A DNA stretch of 64,000 nt, from contig NZ_CP011036.1 in NCBI RefSeq assembly GCF_002221505.1, forward strand, positions 1,116,001-1,180,000, read 5' to 3'. The DNA comes from Pseudoalteromonas nigrifaciens (lineage in GTDB: Bacteria; Pseudomonadota; Gammaproteobacteria; Enterobacterales; Alteromonadaceae). The notes below the pieces were generated by a model that was not told the origin of the DNA, did no database searches, and was given only the letters and a program-made list of their open reading frames with translations. Positions within the stretch are counted from its first letter, which is position 1; each line of letters begins with the position of its first letter. A program made the position numbers and the translations under genes. This document shows positions 30,736 through 40,146 of this stretch, piece by piece.

Positions 30736-31017
30736 ATGAGTAGGCTTCATTTAGATCAAGATATTCAGCCGCTTTCAGATTTTAGAGCTGGAGCTGCATC
30801 ATTTATACGCCAAGTTAATGAAACCAGAAGGCCAATTGTAATAACTCAAAGGGGTAAAGGCGTTGCTGTGGTTTTAGATGTTGCTGAATATGAATCTATG
30901 CAGGAAAAAATAGAGTTATTAGAGGAAATACAAAAAGCTGAAGATCAACTCTCTATGGGGCTGGGTATTTCAAACTCAGATGCTCGTGCGCAAGTTTTAA
31001 AGAGTATTAAAGATTGA
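30736..31017 (+). CDS. Type II antitoxin, Phd/YefM family
   Basis: A 93-residue protein with the Phd/YefM N-terminal DNA-binding fold: PLSDFRAGAASFIRQVNETR, then PIVITQRGKGVAVVLDVAEYE. The C-terminal third (LLEEIQKAEDQLSMG) is charged and would wrap the toxin. Overlaps the toxin gene by 4 bases and has an operator-like palindrome upstream, the usual autoregulated arrangement. Confidence 0.92.
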   Translation: MSRLHLDQDIQPLSDFRAGAASFIRQVNETRRPIVITQRGKGVAVVLDVAEYESMQEKIELLEEIQKAEDQLSMGLGISNSDARAQVLKSIKD

Positions 31018-31304
31018 AAGTAGTTTGGTCGCCTTTAGCATTAGAAAAATTAGTCACTATGGCTAAATTTATTGCTTTTGATAAACCATCGGCGGCTGAC
31101 AAATGGGTTAATGATATTTTTGATCGAACAGATTTACTTGGTACTCAACCTGAACTAGGTCGGGAAGTGCCAGAATTATTAGGCTCAAGATATCGTGAAT
31201 TAATATTTGGTAGCTATCGAATTATTTATAAAGTTGAACATGAAATTAAAATACTCACATTACGCAATAGGCGTCAATTGCTTAGCTTGAGCGATGTAGA
31301 GTAA
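31014..31304 (+). CDS. Type II toxin, RelE/ParE family
   Basis: A 96-residue protein with TTG start overlapping the antitoxin stop (TTGA). Family features: VVWSPLALEKLVTMAKFIA at the start, LGREVPELLGSRYRELIFGSYRIIYKV and a basic C-terminal stretch LTLRNRRQL. Whether it cleaves mRNA on ribosomes (RelE) or inhibits gyrase (ParE) cannot be told from sequence alone; the length and motifs are closer to ParE. Confidence 0.9.
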   Translation: MKVVWSPLALEKLVTMAKFIAFDKPSAADKWVNDIFDRTDLLGTQPELGREVPELLGSRYRELIFGSYRIIYKVEHEIKILTLRNRRQLLSLSDVE

Positions 31305-31329
31305 TAATTAACCAGAAAAGTTAATTGTT

Positions 31330-31352
31330 AAGCCCAAAGACTGCGCTGGGCT
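31330..31352. terminator. Stem-loop between toxin gene and lnt
   Basis: Stem AAGCCCA / TGGGCTT with a loop of about 9 bases between the convergent toxin gene and lnt. No strong U tract on either strand; terminator function is plausible but weak. Confidence 0.45.
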
Positions 31353-31390
31353 TAATCTATTGCTAATTCTCTAAGTTTAGAATTTTTCAT

Positions 31391-32956
31391 TTATCTCTTA
31401 AACCTAATCCCAAACCCGCCAACACCCAGCAACAACACAAATCCCCATACAAACATGTTGCCGTATTGGCTGTACACGCTGTCGCCTTGTATTAACTTAA
31501 CGTCGGCTTTCATGGTGGTTGCTTCAAACTGTGGCATGCTTTGTTGCGTGTGGCTTATTGGGTCGTATACGCCGCTTACGCCGTTGTTAGTAACACGTAT
31601 TAGTGGCCGCTGTAGCTCTAGAGCGCGCATGCGAGCGATTTGCATATGCTGGTGGGGGCCAATGGAGTCGCCAAACCAAGCATCGTTACTTACGGTAAAG
31701 AGTAAATCTGAGCTGTGCTGATAATTACCACGCACTAGGTCGGCAAATACTATTTCGTAGCATATAGCGGGTAGTATATTAAAGCCGTTAGCACGTAGGT
31801 TGTTTTGTACTTTGTCGCCACGGGTAAACGACGACATAGGTAAATCAAACAACGGTGCGATAGGGCGCAGTAAATCTTCAAATGGTACAAATTCGCCAAT
31901 AGGGAGTAATTGGTGTTTTTGATAGCGGTTTTTATCTAGGTAGCGGTAGTGGCCGTGTTCATCATCTTTATTTTTATTACCCACTACTATAAGGGTATTA
32001 AAAATAGTTTTAGTGTCGAGTTGGTAGTCAACAACACCGGTAATTAGCGCGGTTTTATTAAATGAAGCGGCGCTGTCTAAGCCTGCTAGGTATGAGTCGG
32101 CAAGCGCTTCTATTTCGGGTACTGCGGCTTCGGGCCATACTATTAAGTCGGCGTCCCAGTGTGTGCGGGTTAGGTCTTGGTATTTACTCATGGTGGTCCA
32201 AAACTGGCTGGGATCAAAGCGCAGATTTTGTTTTATATTACCTTGTACAAGTAATGTCGACATGCTTTTTCCAGAGTACTGTGCTGTACCTGTGGTGTAT
32301 GCACCGGCAAAAAGTAGTGCTAAAGCACTGCTGGTTATGGCCAATGTTTTAAAATCTTTTTGGCTTAGGCGATACAATGCAAAACCAATGGCAATACATA
32401 CTAAGGTTAAACCAAATTCGCCAATATAAGGGGCAAGCAGTCTAAGTGGGCTGTCGGTTTGCGTATAACCAAAACTTAACCATGGAAAGCCTGTTAGTAA
32501 GTGTGCGCGTAAGTATTCGCTTATGGCAAAACTTACAATTAATAATGCGCCATAACTTTTAGGGCCGCTGGCAAAGCGAGTTGTTGCCCAAAAGGCAAGT
32601 GCAGGAAATAACGCTAAGTATGAACACAATAAGGCCATAAGCGCTAAAGAAGCGATTAATGGCATGCCGCCAAAAGTGGCTATAGATACATGTACCCAGC
32701 TAATACCAGCACCAAACCAACCTAAACCAAATATAAAGCCATATTTAGCGGCTGTTTTTGCGTGTGTTTTACCGGTGTTTTTTGGATTAATACAAAAAAT
32801 GATGGCAGCAAGGCTAAAAAATGCAATGGGCCAAATTTCAAAGGGGGCATAGGCAAAAGTTAAAATAAGGCCCGCAATTAATGCGAGCCATGCTTTTTTA
32901 TCTTTTGCTAATAAGGTGAACTTAGTTAGCAGAATCTTCACTGTAGTTATCATCAA
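31391..32956 (-). CDS. lnt: Apolipoprotein N-acyltransferase
   Basis: A 521-residue inner-membrane enzyme that adds the third acyl chain to lipoproteins. About seven membrane segments in the first 210 residues, then a periplasmic nitrilase domain with the Glu in VWPEAAVPE, the Lys region LLPIGEFVPFEDLL and the nucleophile Cys in PAICYEIVF; one final C-terminal segment. The first start overlaps corC by 35 bp; a GTG at 32941 is an alternative. The window encodes many lipoproteins that it would mature (LptE, LolB, RlpA, M28 peptidase). Confidence 0.96.
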   Translation of the reverse strand: MMITTVKILLTKFTLLAKDKKAWLALIAGLILTFAYAPFEIWPIAFFSLAAIIFCINPKNTGKTHAKTAAKYGFIFGLGWFGAGISWVHVSIATFGGMPLIASLALMALLCSYLALFPALAFWATTRFASGPKSYGALLIVSFAISEYLRAHLLTGFPWLSFGYTQTDSPLRLLAPYIGEFGLTLVCIAIGFALYRLSQKDFKTLAITSSALALLFAGAYTTGTAQYSGKSMSTLLVQGNIKQNLRFDPSQFWTTMSKYQDLTRTHWDADLIVWPEAAVPEIEALADSYLAGLDSAASFNKTALITGVVDYQLDTKTIFNTLIVVGNKNKDDEHGHYRYLDKNRYQKHQLLPIGEFVPFEDLLRPIAPLFDLPMSSFTRGDKVQNNLRANGFNILPAICYEIVFADLVRGNYQHSSDLLFTVSNDAWFGDSIGPHQHMQIARMRALELQRPLIRVTNNGVSGVYDPISHTQQSMPQFEATTMKADVKLIQGDSVYSQYGNMFVWGFVLLLGVGGFGIRFKR

Positions 32957-33806
32957 CCTTAGGAACGGTGACTTGCAGTTGCAAGATGCGGCGATTGTCA
33001 GAGTTGGTTACTTTAAATTGGTAACCTTCTATATCAATGGTTTCGCCACGGCTTGGCATGTGGCCAAAGGCATGTAATACAGTGCCACCAATAGTATCGG
33101 CGTCATCTGTGCTGTAACCTGTTTTAAAATGCTCGTTAAAGTCATCAACAGGGGTTAGCGCTTGTACTACGTAAACATGCTTAGCAAGTTGGCGAATATC
33201 TTGTTGCTCTTCTTCTTCGTCGTGCTCGTCTTCTATTTCGCCCACGATTATTTCAAGAATATCTTCAATAGTGACTAAGCCCGATACACCGCCGTATTCA
33301 TCAATAACAATAGCCATATGGTAGCGTTGCTGACGAAATTCGTTAAGCAGGGTATCGACACGTTTACTTTCGGGTACTACCATTGCTGGGCGTAAATAAT
33401 CGCGCAGTGAGGGCAGTAAGTCGTCTTTGTTTAAGATTAGGGGTAATAAATCTTTAGCGAGTAAAATCCCTTCTACATGGTCTTTGTCCTCACACACCAC
33501 CGGAAAGCGTGAGTGCGTAGAGTGAACCATCATAGGTATGAGCTCTTCAAGCGGGCTGTCGATCTCAAGGGTGATCATTTGTGAGCGCGGCACCATAATG
33601 TCTCGCACTTTAAGCTTAGACACGCCAAGCACACCTTCAATCATCTCTTTGGTTTCTGGATCGATTACATCCCGCTCTTGCGCATCGGCAATTACTTCAA
33701 CCAGCTCTTCTCTGTTCTGGGGTTCCCCTTGAAACTTTTGGGCTATTCGGCCCAGCCAGCTTTTTCCAGAAGAACCCTGGCTAGAATGCGAGTTACCGTC
33801 GCTCAT
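32922..33806 (-). CDS. ybeX: CorC/HlyC-type CBS domain protein (YbeX)
   Basis: A 294-residue soluble protein with a pair of CBS domains (about residues 65-190; [48 protein letters not shown]) and a C-terminal CorC transporter-associated domain. Homologues are linked to Mg(2+)/Co(2+) efflux and to ribosome maintenance. It lies in the ybeZ-ybeY-ybeX-lnt operon as in E. coli. Confidence 0.95.
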   Translation of the reverse strand: MSDGNSHSSQGSSGKSWLGRIAQKFQGEPQNREELVEVIADAQERDVIDPETKEMIEGVLGVSKLKVRDIMVPRSQMITLEIDSPLEELIPMMVHSTHSRFPVVCEDKDHVEGILLAKDLLPLILNKDDLLPSLRDYLRPAMVVPESKRVDTLLNEFRQQRYHMAIVIDEYGGVSGLVTIEDILEIIVGEIEDEHDEEEEQQDIRQLAKHVYVVQALTPVDDFNEHFKTGYSTDDADTIGGTVLHAFGHMPSRGETIDIEGYQFKVTNSDNRRILQLQVTVPKVDDNYSEDSAN

Positions 33807-33828
33807 TATATCTGATTACTCCGTTTAT

Positions 33829-34287
33829 TTAAATTTCGTCCCGATATGGGTCTGCTATGTTTAGCTCAGCAAGTAATTGCTTTTCTATACTTTCCATCTC
33901 AAAAGCATCTTCACTCTTTATATGGTCAAATCCAAGCAAATGCAAGCATCCATGAATAACCATATGAGCAAAGTGGTCATGAAATGACTTTTCTTGCTCA
34001 ATTGCTTCAGCCAATACAATAGCTGGGCAAATAACTAAATCACCTACTAAAGGAATATCTATTCCCGGTGGTGCTTCAAACTCAAACGACAGTACATTGG
34101 TAGGCTTGTTTTTACCACGGTAGTCGTTGTTGAGTTGTTGCGACTGCGCTTCGTCACTAATTACAATAGTGAGTTCAGATTCGTCGCGGTATTGGCTAAG
34201 GGCTTTGTCGGCCCAAAGCGCAAATTGTGCCTCGCTTGGTAAGTTGTCAAACTCACAGGCTATTTGTAAATCAAGTTCAGTGTTCAC
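33829..34287 (-). CDS. ybeY: Endoribonuclease / rRNA maturation factor YbeY
   Basis: A single-strand endoribonuclease active in 16S rRNA 3' maturation and ribosome quality control. The zinc motif HGCLHLLGFDH is complete. Start choice: GTG at 34287, 4 bp after the phoH stop, with AAGAG 7 bases upstream; it gives 152 residues, close to E. coli YbeY. A longer ATG start at 34326 would overlap phoH and add a poorly conserved tail. Confidence 0.95.
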   Translation of the reverse strand: MNTELDLQIACEFDNLPSEAQFALWADKALSQYRDESELTIVISDEAQSQQLNNDYRGKNKPTNVLSFEFEAPPGIDIPLVGDLVICPAIVLAEAIEQEKSFHDHFAHMVIHGCLHLLGFDHIKSEDAFEMESIEKQLLAELNIADPYRDEI

Positions 34288-34291
34288 GGTA

Positions 34292-35350
34292 TTACTCTTT
34301 AGTAGCAGGCGGTTGTTGAGCGGCAAGTTGCTCTCGGGCTTTTTGCTTTTCTAGGCGCATAAGTCGCTCGCTTTCATCGTTGCGCTCGTAGGCTTCAACA
34401 ATACGCGCAACCACAGGATGGCGAACTATGTCTTGGGCTTTAAAGTGGTTAAAGCTTATTTCGTCTACGCCATCGAGTACTTCCATTGCATGGCGTAAGC
34501 CTGAGCGCACACCACGTGGTAAATCTACTTGCGTTATGTCGCCAGTAATAACCGCTTTTGAGTTAAACCCAATACGGGTTAAAAACATTTTCATTTGCTC
34601 TGCGGTGGTATTTTGGCTTTCATCTAAAATAATAAAGGCATCATTAAGCGTACGCCCACGCATATAAGCAAGTGGGGCAATTTCAATAACGTTTTTTTCG
34701 ATTAGTTTTTCTACTTTTTCAAAGCCAAGCATTTCAAATAGCGCATCGTAAAGCGGGCGCAAGTATGGGTCGACCTTTTGGCTTAAATCGCCCGGTAAAA
34801 AACCGAGCTTTTCACCTGCTTCTACCGCTGGGCGGGTAAGCAATATACGGCGAATTTCTTGGCGCTCTAGGGCATCAACTGCAGTTGCCACAGCTAAGTA
34901 TGTTTTGCCTGTACCAGCAGGGCCAATGCCAAAGGTAATATCGTGATGCAAAATATTAGAAACGTATATACCTTGGTTTTCGTTACGCGGCTTTATAACA
35001 CCACGGCGCGTTTTAATCACCATTTCTTTGGTGTAAGTGCTGGTTGTGGCGTCTTGTTCAAGGGCGTTTGATTCGGTAATGGCTAAGTGCACGTTGTCGG
35101 GTTCTATTTCGCCAATTTCGCCGCGCACAGGTTGAGTATCAATATAAAGGTTTTTTAAAATTTCTACAGCGCTGGCGCTACTGTAAGTTTTGCCTGTGAC
35201 TTTAAAAAAGTTATCGCGGTGGATAATTTCAACACCGAGTCGGCGTTCAATTTGTTTGATGTTTTCGTCAAACGGGCCACATAAAGAAGAAAGGCGTTTG
35301 TTATCGGCAGGTTCTAAATAAATCTCTAATGTTTTTAACTGATTACTCAA
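34292..35350 (-). CDS. ybeZ: PhoH family protein (YbeZ)
   Basis: A 352-residue NTPase with a KH-like N-terminal region and a PhoH ATPase domain: Walker A GPAGTGKTYLA, Walker B DAFIILDESQN, followed by TGDITQVDLP. In other species it works with YbeY in RNA metabolism. Four bases separate its stop from the ybeY GTG, so they are co-translated. C-terminal tail is rich in Gln/Ala and is probably disordered. Confidence 0.95.
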   Translation of the reverse strand: MSNQLKTLEIYLEPADNKRLSSLCGPFDENIKQIERRLGVEIIHRDNFFKVTGKTYSSASAVEILKNLYIDTQPVRGEIGEIEPDNVHLAITESNALEQDATTSTYTKEMVIKTRRGVIKPRNENQGIYVSNILHHDITFGIGPAGTGKTYLAVATAVDALERQEIRRILLTRPAVEAGEKLGFLPGDLSQKVDPYLRPLYDALFEMLGFEKVEKLIEKNVIEIAPLAYMRGRTLNDAFIILDESQNTTAEQMKMFLTRIGFNSKAVITGDITQVDLPRGVRSGLRHAMEVLDGVDEISFNHFKAQDIVRHPVVARIVEAYERNDESERLMRLEKQKAREQLAAQQPPATKE

Positions 35351-35400
35351 AATTACTTCCTATAGCATGGCGCCAGTGTTAACTGGCGCTAAAATTTCCA

Positions 35401-36849
35401 CTAAGGGACGAAAGTAGCAACGCCAATTTCGTTTATAGTGTCAGGTTTAGGCTCAAGGCTTGCAGCTTTGGTTAAAATAGCTGAAGGAGCGATTTCACGA
35501 CGTAAGTTCATTTCTGATTCTGTACGAATTAAGTCACCACGTAAAGAATTTGGTAGTGCCTCGGTAATACGTACGTCAACAAACTGACCGATCACTGTAT
35601 GTGGGCCAACAAAGTTAACTACACGGTTGTTTTCGGTACGGCCACGTAATTCCATTGGGTTCTTTTTAGAAGGGCCTTCAACGAGTATACGCTGCTCTGT
35701 ATCGAACATTTGACGGCTAATTTGTTGCGCCATTTGTGTAATACGATTTTGCAGTAAGTATAAACGCTCTTTTTTCTCTTGCTCGGTTACGTCATCTGGC
35801 AAGTCGGCCGCTGGTGTACCTGGGCGTGCACTGTAAATAAAGCTAAAGCTCATATCAAAACCAACGTCGCTAATTAGCTTCATGGTTGCTTCAAAGTCAT
35901 CTTGGGTTTCACCCGGAAAACCAATAATAAAATCTGACGACATGCTTAAGTTAGGACGAATTTTGCGTAACTTACGAATTGTCGACTTATATTCAATTGC
36001 CGTATGGCCGCGTTTCATTAGGTTTAAAATACGGTCTGAACCACTTTGTACTGGTAGATGTAAATGATCTACAAGCTCTGGTACATCGGCGTATACGTCA
36101 ACTATATCTTGGGTAAACTCTACTGGATGCGATGTGGTGTAACGAATACGGTCAATACCATCAATGGCAGCAATAAGACGAATTAAATCCGAAAAATAAC
36201 AAATTTCGCCATCGTGTGTGTCGCCGCGGTACGCGTTTACGTTTTGGCCAAGTAGGTTTACTTCACGTACGTTTTGCTCAGCAAGCTGGGCAATTTCTAA
36301 TAGTACGTCATCTACTGGGCGGCTAACTTCTTCGCCGCGAGTGTATGGTACAACACAAAAAGTACAGTACTTAGAGCAGCCTTCCATAATAGATACAAAC
36401 GCAGATGGGCCATCGGCTTTTGGCTCTGGTAAACGGTCAAATTTTTCAATCTCTGGGAATGAAATATCAACAACCGATGAGCCTTTATCGCCTTGCACTT
36501 GTTTAATCATTTCTGGTAAACGGTGCAGCGTTTGTGGGCCAAAAATAACGTCTACAAATGGCGCACGCTGGCGAATAGAGTCACCTTCTTGTGAGGCAAC
36601 ACAACCACCTACGCCAATAATTAAGTCTGGCTTGTCGTCTTTTAACAACTTCCAACGACCTAACTGGTGGAACACTTTTTCTTGTGCTTTTTCACGAATT
36701 GAACAGGTGTTAAGTAAAATTACGTCGGCATCTGTTGCATCATCAGTTAGCTGGTAGCCATTGGTGGCATCTAAAAGTTCAGCCATTTTCTGAGAGTCGT
36801 ATTCGTTCATCTGACAACCCCAGGTTTTAATATGCAGCTTTTTGCTCAT
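35401..36849 (-). CDS. miaB: tRNA-2-methylthio-N6-dimethylallyladenosine synthase
   Basis: A 482-residue radical SAM methylthiotransferase that adds CH3S to i6A37 of tRNAs reading U-starting codons. N-terminal UPF0004 domain ([11 protein letters not shown]), radical SAM motif CSKYCTFC, and C-terminal TRAM domain. The order ybeZ-miaB-ubiF-tRNA genes is the same as in E. coli. Confidence 0.97.
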   Translation of the reverse strand: MSKKLHIKTWGCQMNEYDSQKMAELLDATNGYQLTDDATDADVILLNTCSIREKAQEKVFHQLGRWKLLKDDKPDLIIGVGGCVASQEGDSIRQRAPFVDVIFGPQTLHRLPEMIKQVQGDKGSSVVDISFPEIEKFDRLPEPKADGPSAFVSIMEGCSKYCTFCVVPYTRGEEVSRPVDDVLLEIAQLAEQNVREVNLLGQNVNAYRGDTHDGEICYFSDLIRLIAAIDGIDRIRYTTSHPVEFTQDIVDVYADVPELVDHLHLPVQSGSDRILNLMKRGHTAIEYKSTIRKLRKIRPNLSMSSDFIIGFPGETQDDFEATMKLISDVGFDMSFSFIYSARPGTPAADLPDDVTEQEKKERLYLLQNRITQMAQQISRQMFDTEQRILVEGPSKKNPMELRGRTENNRVVNFVGPHTVIGQFVDVRITEALPNSLRGDLIRTESEMNLRREIAPSAILTKAASLEPKPDTINEIGVATFVP

Positions 36850-37113
36850 TGAAATATTGCCTCGTGTTCAATTCGATAGTGGCACAAAAATGTGCTAGAA
36901 ACAGGATTAAGTGAAATGCATTACTGCGCTATACCCACTTAAAGGACGCGTATTTTAGCTGGATACACACGTAAATCCAAGTATAGTTTTCATGTTTGTG
37001 ATTTCAAATCAATGCAGCTTTAGTTTTATCCACAGTTGAGCGTATCCTTTGGCACATAACAAGCTAATTACGATACAATTAAAATAGTTTTAAGAAATTA
37101 AAAAGATGAGAAC

Positions 37114-38283
37114 ATGACAAAAAATAAAGTAATTGTTGTGGGTGCTGGCATGGTGGGTGCTGCTATGGCAATTAAACTTGCTCAGCAAGGTAAAGCAGTG
37201 CGCATAATAGAAAAAAAACTAATAAATCCACAGCAAGTTTTAAGCAGTGATCAGGTTGATATTCGCGTATCGGCAATAAATCGTTTTTCAGAAAAGCTGC
37301 TAGACGAATTGGGCGCAATGCCACTTTTAAAACAAAGCAGGTTAGCACCGTATCAACAATTAGAAGCATTTGAGCGCGGTGGCGATAATTTATTATTTGA
37401 TTGCGCCGATATAAACACCACGCATTTAGGCCACTTAATTGAAAATAACCTAATTCAAGCCAGTTTATGGCAGCAATTTGAGCAATACAACATTGGAGTT
37501 ATTGAGCAAGCAGCGCCTATTACGAGTATTGAGCAAACCTCAGATGCAATTACGCTAGTGTATGGTGAGCAAACGTATACCGCTGATTTAGTTATTGCAG
37601 CCGACGGCGGGCAATCGCAATTACGCGCTAAAGCCAACATAGGTATAACCGGTTGGCAGTATCAGCAGCACTGCATGGGCGTACTTATAAAACTTGATGC
37701 GCCGCAACAAGTAAAAACGTGGCAGCAATTTACTCCCACCGGCCCTTTGGCCTTTTTACCTATGCAGGCTCCTTACGCTAATTTAATTTGGTATGACGAT
37801 GCCAATACACTGCAAAGCTTTAAAGGTTTAAACCCGCTGCAACTTAAAACACATATTGTTAAAAAATTTCCTGAGCTTGCCGGTGATTTTACCGTGTTAA
37901 AGCACGCGGTGTTTCCACTGGCTCGCCAGCACGCAAACAAATATTCGCAAGGGCGACTAGTGCTTGTAGGTGACGCTGCACATACTATTAACCCATTAGC
38001 CGGGCAGGGCGTAAATTTAGGCTTTCAAGACGTTGTAGCGCTTGCACAGGTGCTATTAAGTGCTGATGACATAGGTTGCCCATTAAAATTAAATGAGTAT
38101 GAAAAATCGCGCCGCAAAGCAAACTTATTAATGATGAGTATGATGGATGCCTGCTACTTTGGCTTTTCTAATCAAATTGCGCCATTAAAATGGGCGCGTA
38201 GCCAATTTTTAAAAATAGCTAACAATACCGGACCGGTAAAAAACTGGGTTTTAAAATACGCTATTAGCGGCGAGTTAAATTAA
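37114..38283 (+). CDS. ubiF: FAD-dependent ubiquinone biosynthesis hydroxylase (UbiF type)
   Basis: A 389-residue flavin monooxygenase with FAD-binding VVGAGMVGAAMA at the N-terminus, the DG motif in LVIAADGGQSQLR and the GD motif in GDAAHTINPLAGQGVNLG. Length, family and the neighbourhood (divergent from miaB, next to a tRNA array) match E. coli UbiF, which hydroxylates the C6 of the quinone ring. A UbiH/UbiI paralogue would look similar, so the exact ring position rests on synteny. Confidence 0.88.
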   Translation: MTKNKVIVVGAGMVGAAMAIKLAQQGKAVRIIEKKLINPQQVLSSDQVDIRVSAINRFSEKLLDELGAMPLLKQSRLAPYQQLEAFERGGDNLLFDCADINTTHLGHLIENNLIQASLWQQFEQYNIGVIEQAAPITSIEQTSDAITLVYGEQTYTADLVIAADGGQSQLRAKANIGITGWQYQQHCMGVLIKLDAPQQVKTWQQFTPTGPLAFLPMQAPYANLIWYDDANTLQSFKGLNPLQLKTHIVKKFPELAGDFTVLKHAVFPLARQHANKYSQGRLVLVGDAAHTINPLAGQGVNLGFQDVVALAQVLLSADDIGCPLKLNEYEKSRRKANLLMMSMMDACYFGFSNQIAPLKWARSQFLKIANNTGPVKNWVLKYAISGELN

Positions 38284-38314
38284 TACTAATTGCTATAACA
38301 TTTGCGAACTATTG

Positions 38315-38341
38315 AAAAGGCTCATTTATGGGTCTTTTTTT
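38315..38341 (+). terminator. Intrinsic terminator of ubiF
   Basis: Stem AAAAGGCTCA / TGGGTCTTTT (two G-U pairs) with a 4-base loop, then a T run; 31 bp after the ubiF stop. Confidence 0.78.
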
Positions 38342-38566
38342 ATGCTTATTTATTGATTAAAAGTGCGGTAGCAGAGGGTTTGCTAATAAAATATAGCCAC
38401 TAAAATACGGCTATTTAAATACAGTTATTAAAATAAGATTTTATAGATAGATTAAAAATACAGAAGTTTAAAATAAATAGATTTAAAATGAGTAGTTATG
38501 AGTACTTATGAGTAGTTATGAGTAATACAAAAGGAAGAGTAATTTAAGTAGGAAGTATAAACAAAT

Positions 38567-38641
38567 TGGCTGGGATACCAGGATTTGAACCTGGGAATGC
38601 CAGGATCAAAACCTGGTGCCTTACCGCTTGGCGATATCCCA
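38567..38641 (-). tRNA. tRNA-Gln (TTG), copy 4 in transcription order
   Basis: 75 bases including encoded CCA. Acceptor TGGGATA / TATCCCA, anticodon loop TTTTGAT, T arm with GGTTCAAATCC. Very close to E. coli glutamine tRNA. Last gene of the array. Confidence 0.96.
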
Positions 38642-38680
38642 ACTATAAATTTGTACAAGTTTTCGTTCTAGTTAAGAACA

Positions 38681-38765
<85 letters not shown>

Positions 38766-38835
38766 ATCACTAATTTGCTAATTTAAACTCTAAGCTAGAG
38801 CTATTCTTTAAACAACTTTCCTTGGTAGAAGAAGT

Positions 38836-38910
38836 TGGCTGGGATACCAGGATTTGAACCTGGGAATGCCAGGATCAAAACCTGGTGCCTTACCGCTTGG
38901 CGATATCCCA
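38836..38910 (-). tRNA. tRNA-Gln (TTG), copy 3
   Basis: 75 bases including CCA; same sequence as the other Gln copies. Part of the 282-bp tandem duplication (the next copy is exactly 282 bp away at 39118). Confidence 0.96.
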
Positions 38911-38948
38911 ACAAAGAATAATTGATAGTTTTATTTCTTATCAAGAAA

Positions 38949-39033
<85 letters not shown>

Positions 39034-39117
39034 ATCGTTTGTGTAATAAAACACAGTTTGCAATTTTAAGCTCTTAGCTGAGCTATTCTTTAAACAACTT
39101 TCCTTGGTAGAAGAAGT

Positions 39118-39192
39118 TGGCTGGGATACCAGGATTTGAACCTGGGAATGCCAGGATCAAAACCTGGTGCCTTACCGCTTGGCGATATCCCA
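39118..39192 (-). tRNA. tRNA-Gln (TTG), copy 2
   Basis: 75 bases including CCA, anticodon TTG. Second half of the 282-bp tandem duplication. Confidence 0.96.
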
Positions 39193-39230
39193 ACAAAGAA
39201 TAATTGATAGTTTTATTTCTTATCAAGAAA

Positions 39231-39315
<85 letters not shown>

Positions 39316-39407
39316 ATTACTTTGTGTTATTAAACACTAGGTAGTTATTTTAAACTCTTCATTGAGCTGCAATTTAACTCTTGCAGAGCCATTTCTAAAA
39401 GAAGAAA

Positions 39408-39484
39408 TGGTGGCTAAGACGGGATTTGAACCTGTGACCCCATCATTATGAGTGATGTGCTCTAACCAGCTGAGCTACTTAGCC
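39408..39484 (-). tRNA. Elongator tRNA-Met (CAT), copy 2
   Basis: 77 bases including CCA. Anticodon loop CTCATAA; acceptor GGCTAAG pairs with CTTAGCC, so it is the elongator type (E. coli metT/metU-like), not the initiator. Confidence 0.95.
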
Positions 39485-39489
39485 ATTGT

Positions 39490-39564
39490 TGGCTGGGATA
39501 CCAGGATTTGAACCTGGGAATGCCAGGATCAAAACCTGGTGCCTTACCGCTTGGCGATATCCCA
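39490..39564 (-). tRNA. tRNA-Gln (TTG), copy 1
   Basis: 75 bases including CCA, anticodon TTG. Only 5 bases separate it from the following tRNA-Met gene, so processing from a common precursor is expected. Confidence 0.96.
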
Positions 39565-39600
39565 ACAAAAACAATTGATAGTTTTAATTCTTATCAAGAA

Positions 39601-39685
<85 letters not shown>

Positions 39686-39750
39686 ATTACTTTGTGTAAT
39701 TAAACACTAGGTAGTTATTTTAAACTCTTCATTGAGTAACAAAAAAATAA

Positions 39751-39827
39751 TGGTGGCTAAGACGGGATTTGAACCTGTGACCCCATCATTATGAGTGATG
39801 TGCTCTAACCAGCTGAGCTACTTAGCC
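39751..39827 (-). tRNA. Elongator tRNA-Met (CAT), copy 1, first gene of the array
   Basis: 77 bases including CCA, anticodon CAT. First gene after the promoter at 39868-39896; the order Met-Leu-Gln repeats that of the E. coli metT-leuW-gln array. Confidence 0.95.
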
Positions 39828-39867
39828 ATATTTTTTCGTTAGCACTTCATCGCTGAGTGCGGGGCGT

Positions 39868-39896
39868 ATTATGCTGATATGGCCCAAATTCGTCAA
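39868..39896 (-). promoter_or_regulatory. Strong sigma-70 promoter of the tRNA array
   Basis: On the minus strand TTGACG (-35, 39891-39896) and CATAAT (-10, 39868-39873) with a 17-base spacer. The discriminator after the -10 is GC-rich (ACGCCCCGC), the hallmark of stable-RNA promoters under stringent (ppGpp) control. It lies 41 bp upstream of the first tRNA-Met. Confidence 0.85.
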
Positions 39897-40082
39897 CACC
39901 TTTTTTGCAAAAAAACACTTAACTTGGTTTGTTTGCAGGAAAAGTAAGCTAAGCGGCTAAAATTTAGCATAAATGCTGTTTTTTTAGCTGCATTAAAAAC
40001 ACTAAACTTAAACTTATTCGCAGTTCTTCAATTTTGCTAAACAAATACAGACGTTAAAAAACCACAGCAGGTATTAAAGAAA
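39897..40082. other. Intergenic stretch between the tRNA promoter and the ychF terminator
   Basis: About 190 bp of the 319-bp gene-free stretch 39828-40146; the rest is the tRNA promoter and the ychF terminator. AT-rich with A runs upstream of the tRNA promoter, which could act as an UP element. No open frame or other motif seen. Confidence 0.4.
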
Positions 40083-40110
40083 TAAAAAAGGCTCGTAAAA
40101 ACGAGCCTTT
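40083..40110 (-). terminator. Intrinsic terminator of ychF
   Basis: Stem AAAGGCTCGT / ACGAGCCTTT with a 4-base loop, followed on the minus strand by TTTTTTATT. It lies about 40 bp after the ychF stop. Confidence 0.88.
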
Positions 40111-40146
40111 AAAATCATCACCACACTAAATTTGGGTAATGTATAT

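Noticed and set aside
37026..37034. Perfect DnaA-box (TTATCCACA) between miaB and ubiF, possible replication origin
   Set aside because: Only a single box, with no cluster, no dnaA/dnaN neighbourhood and no AT-rich unwinding element pattern.
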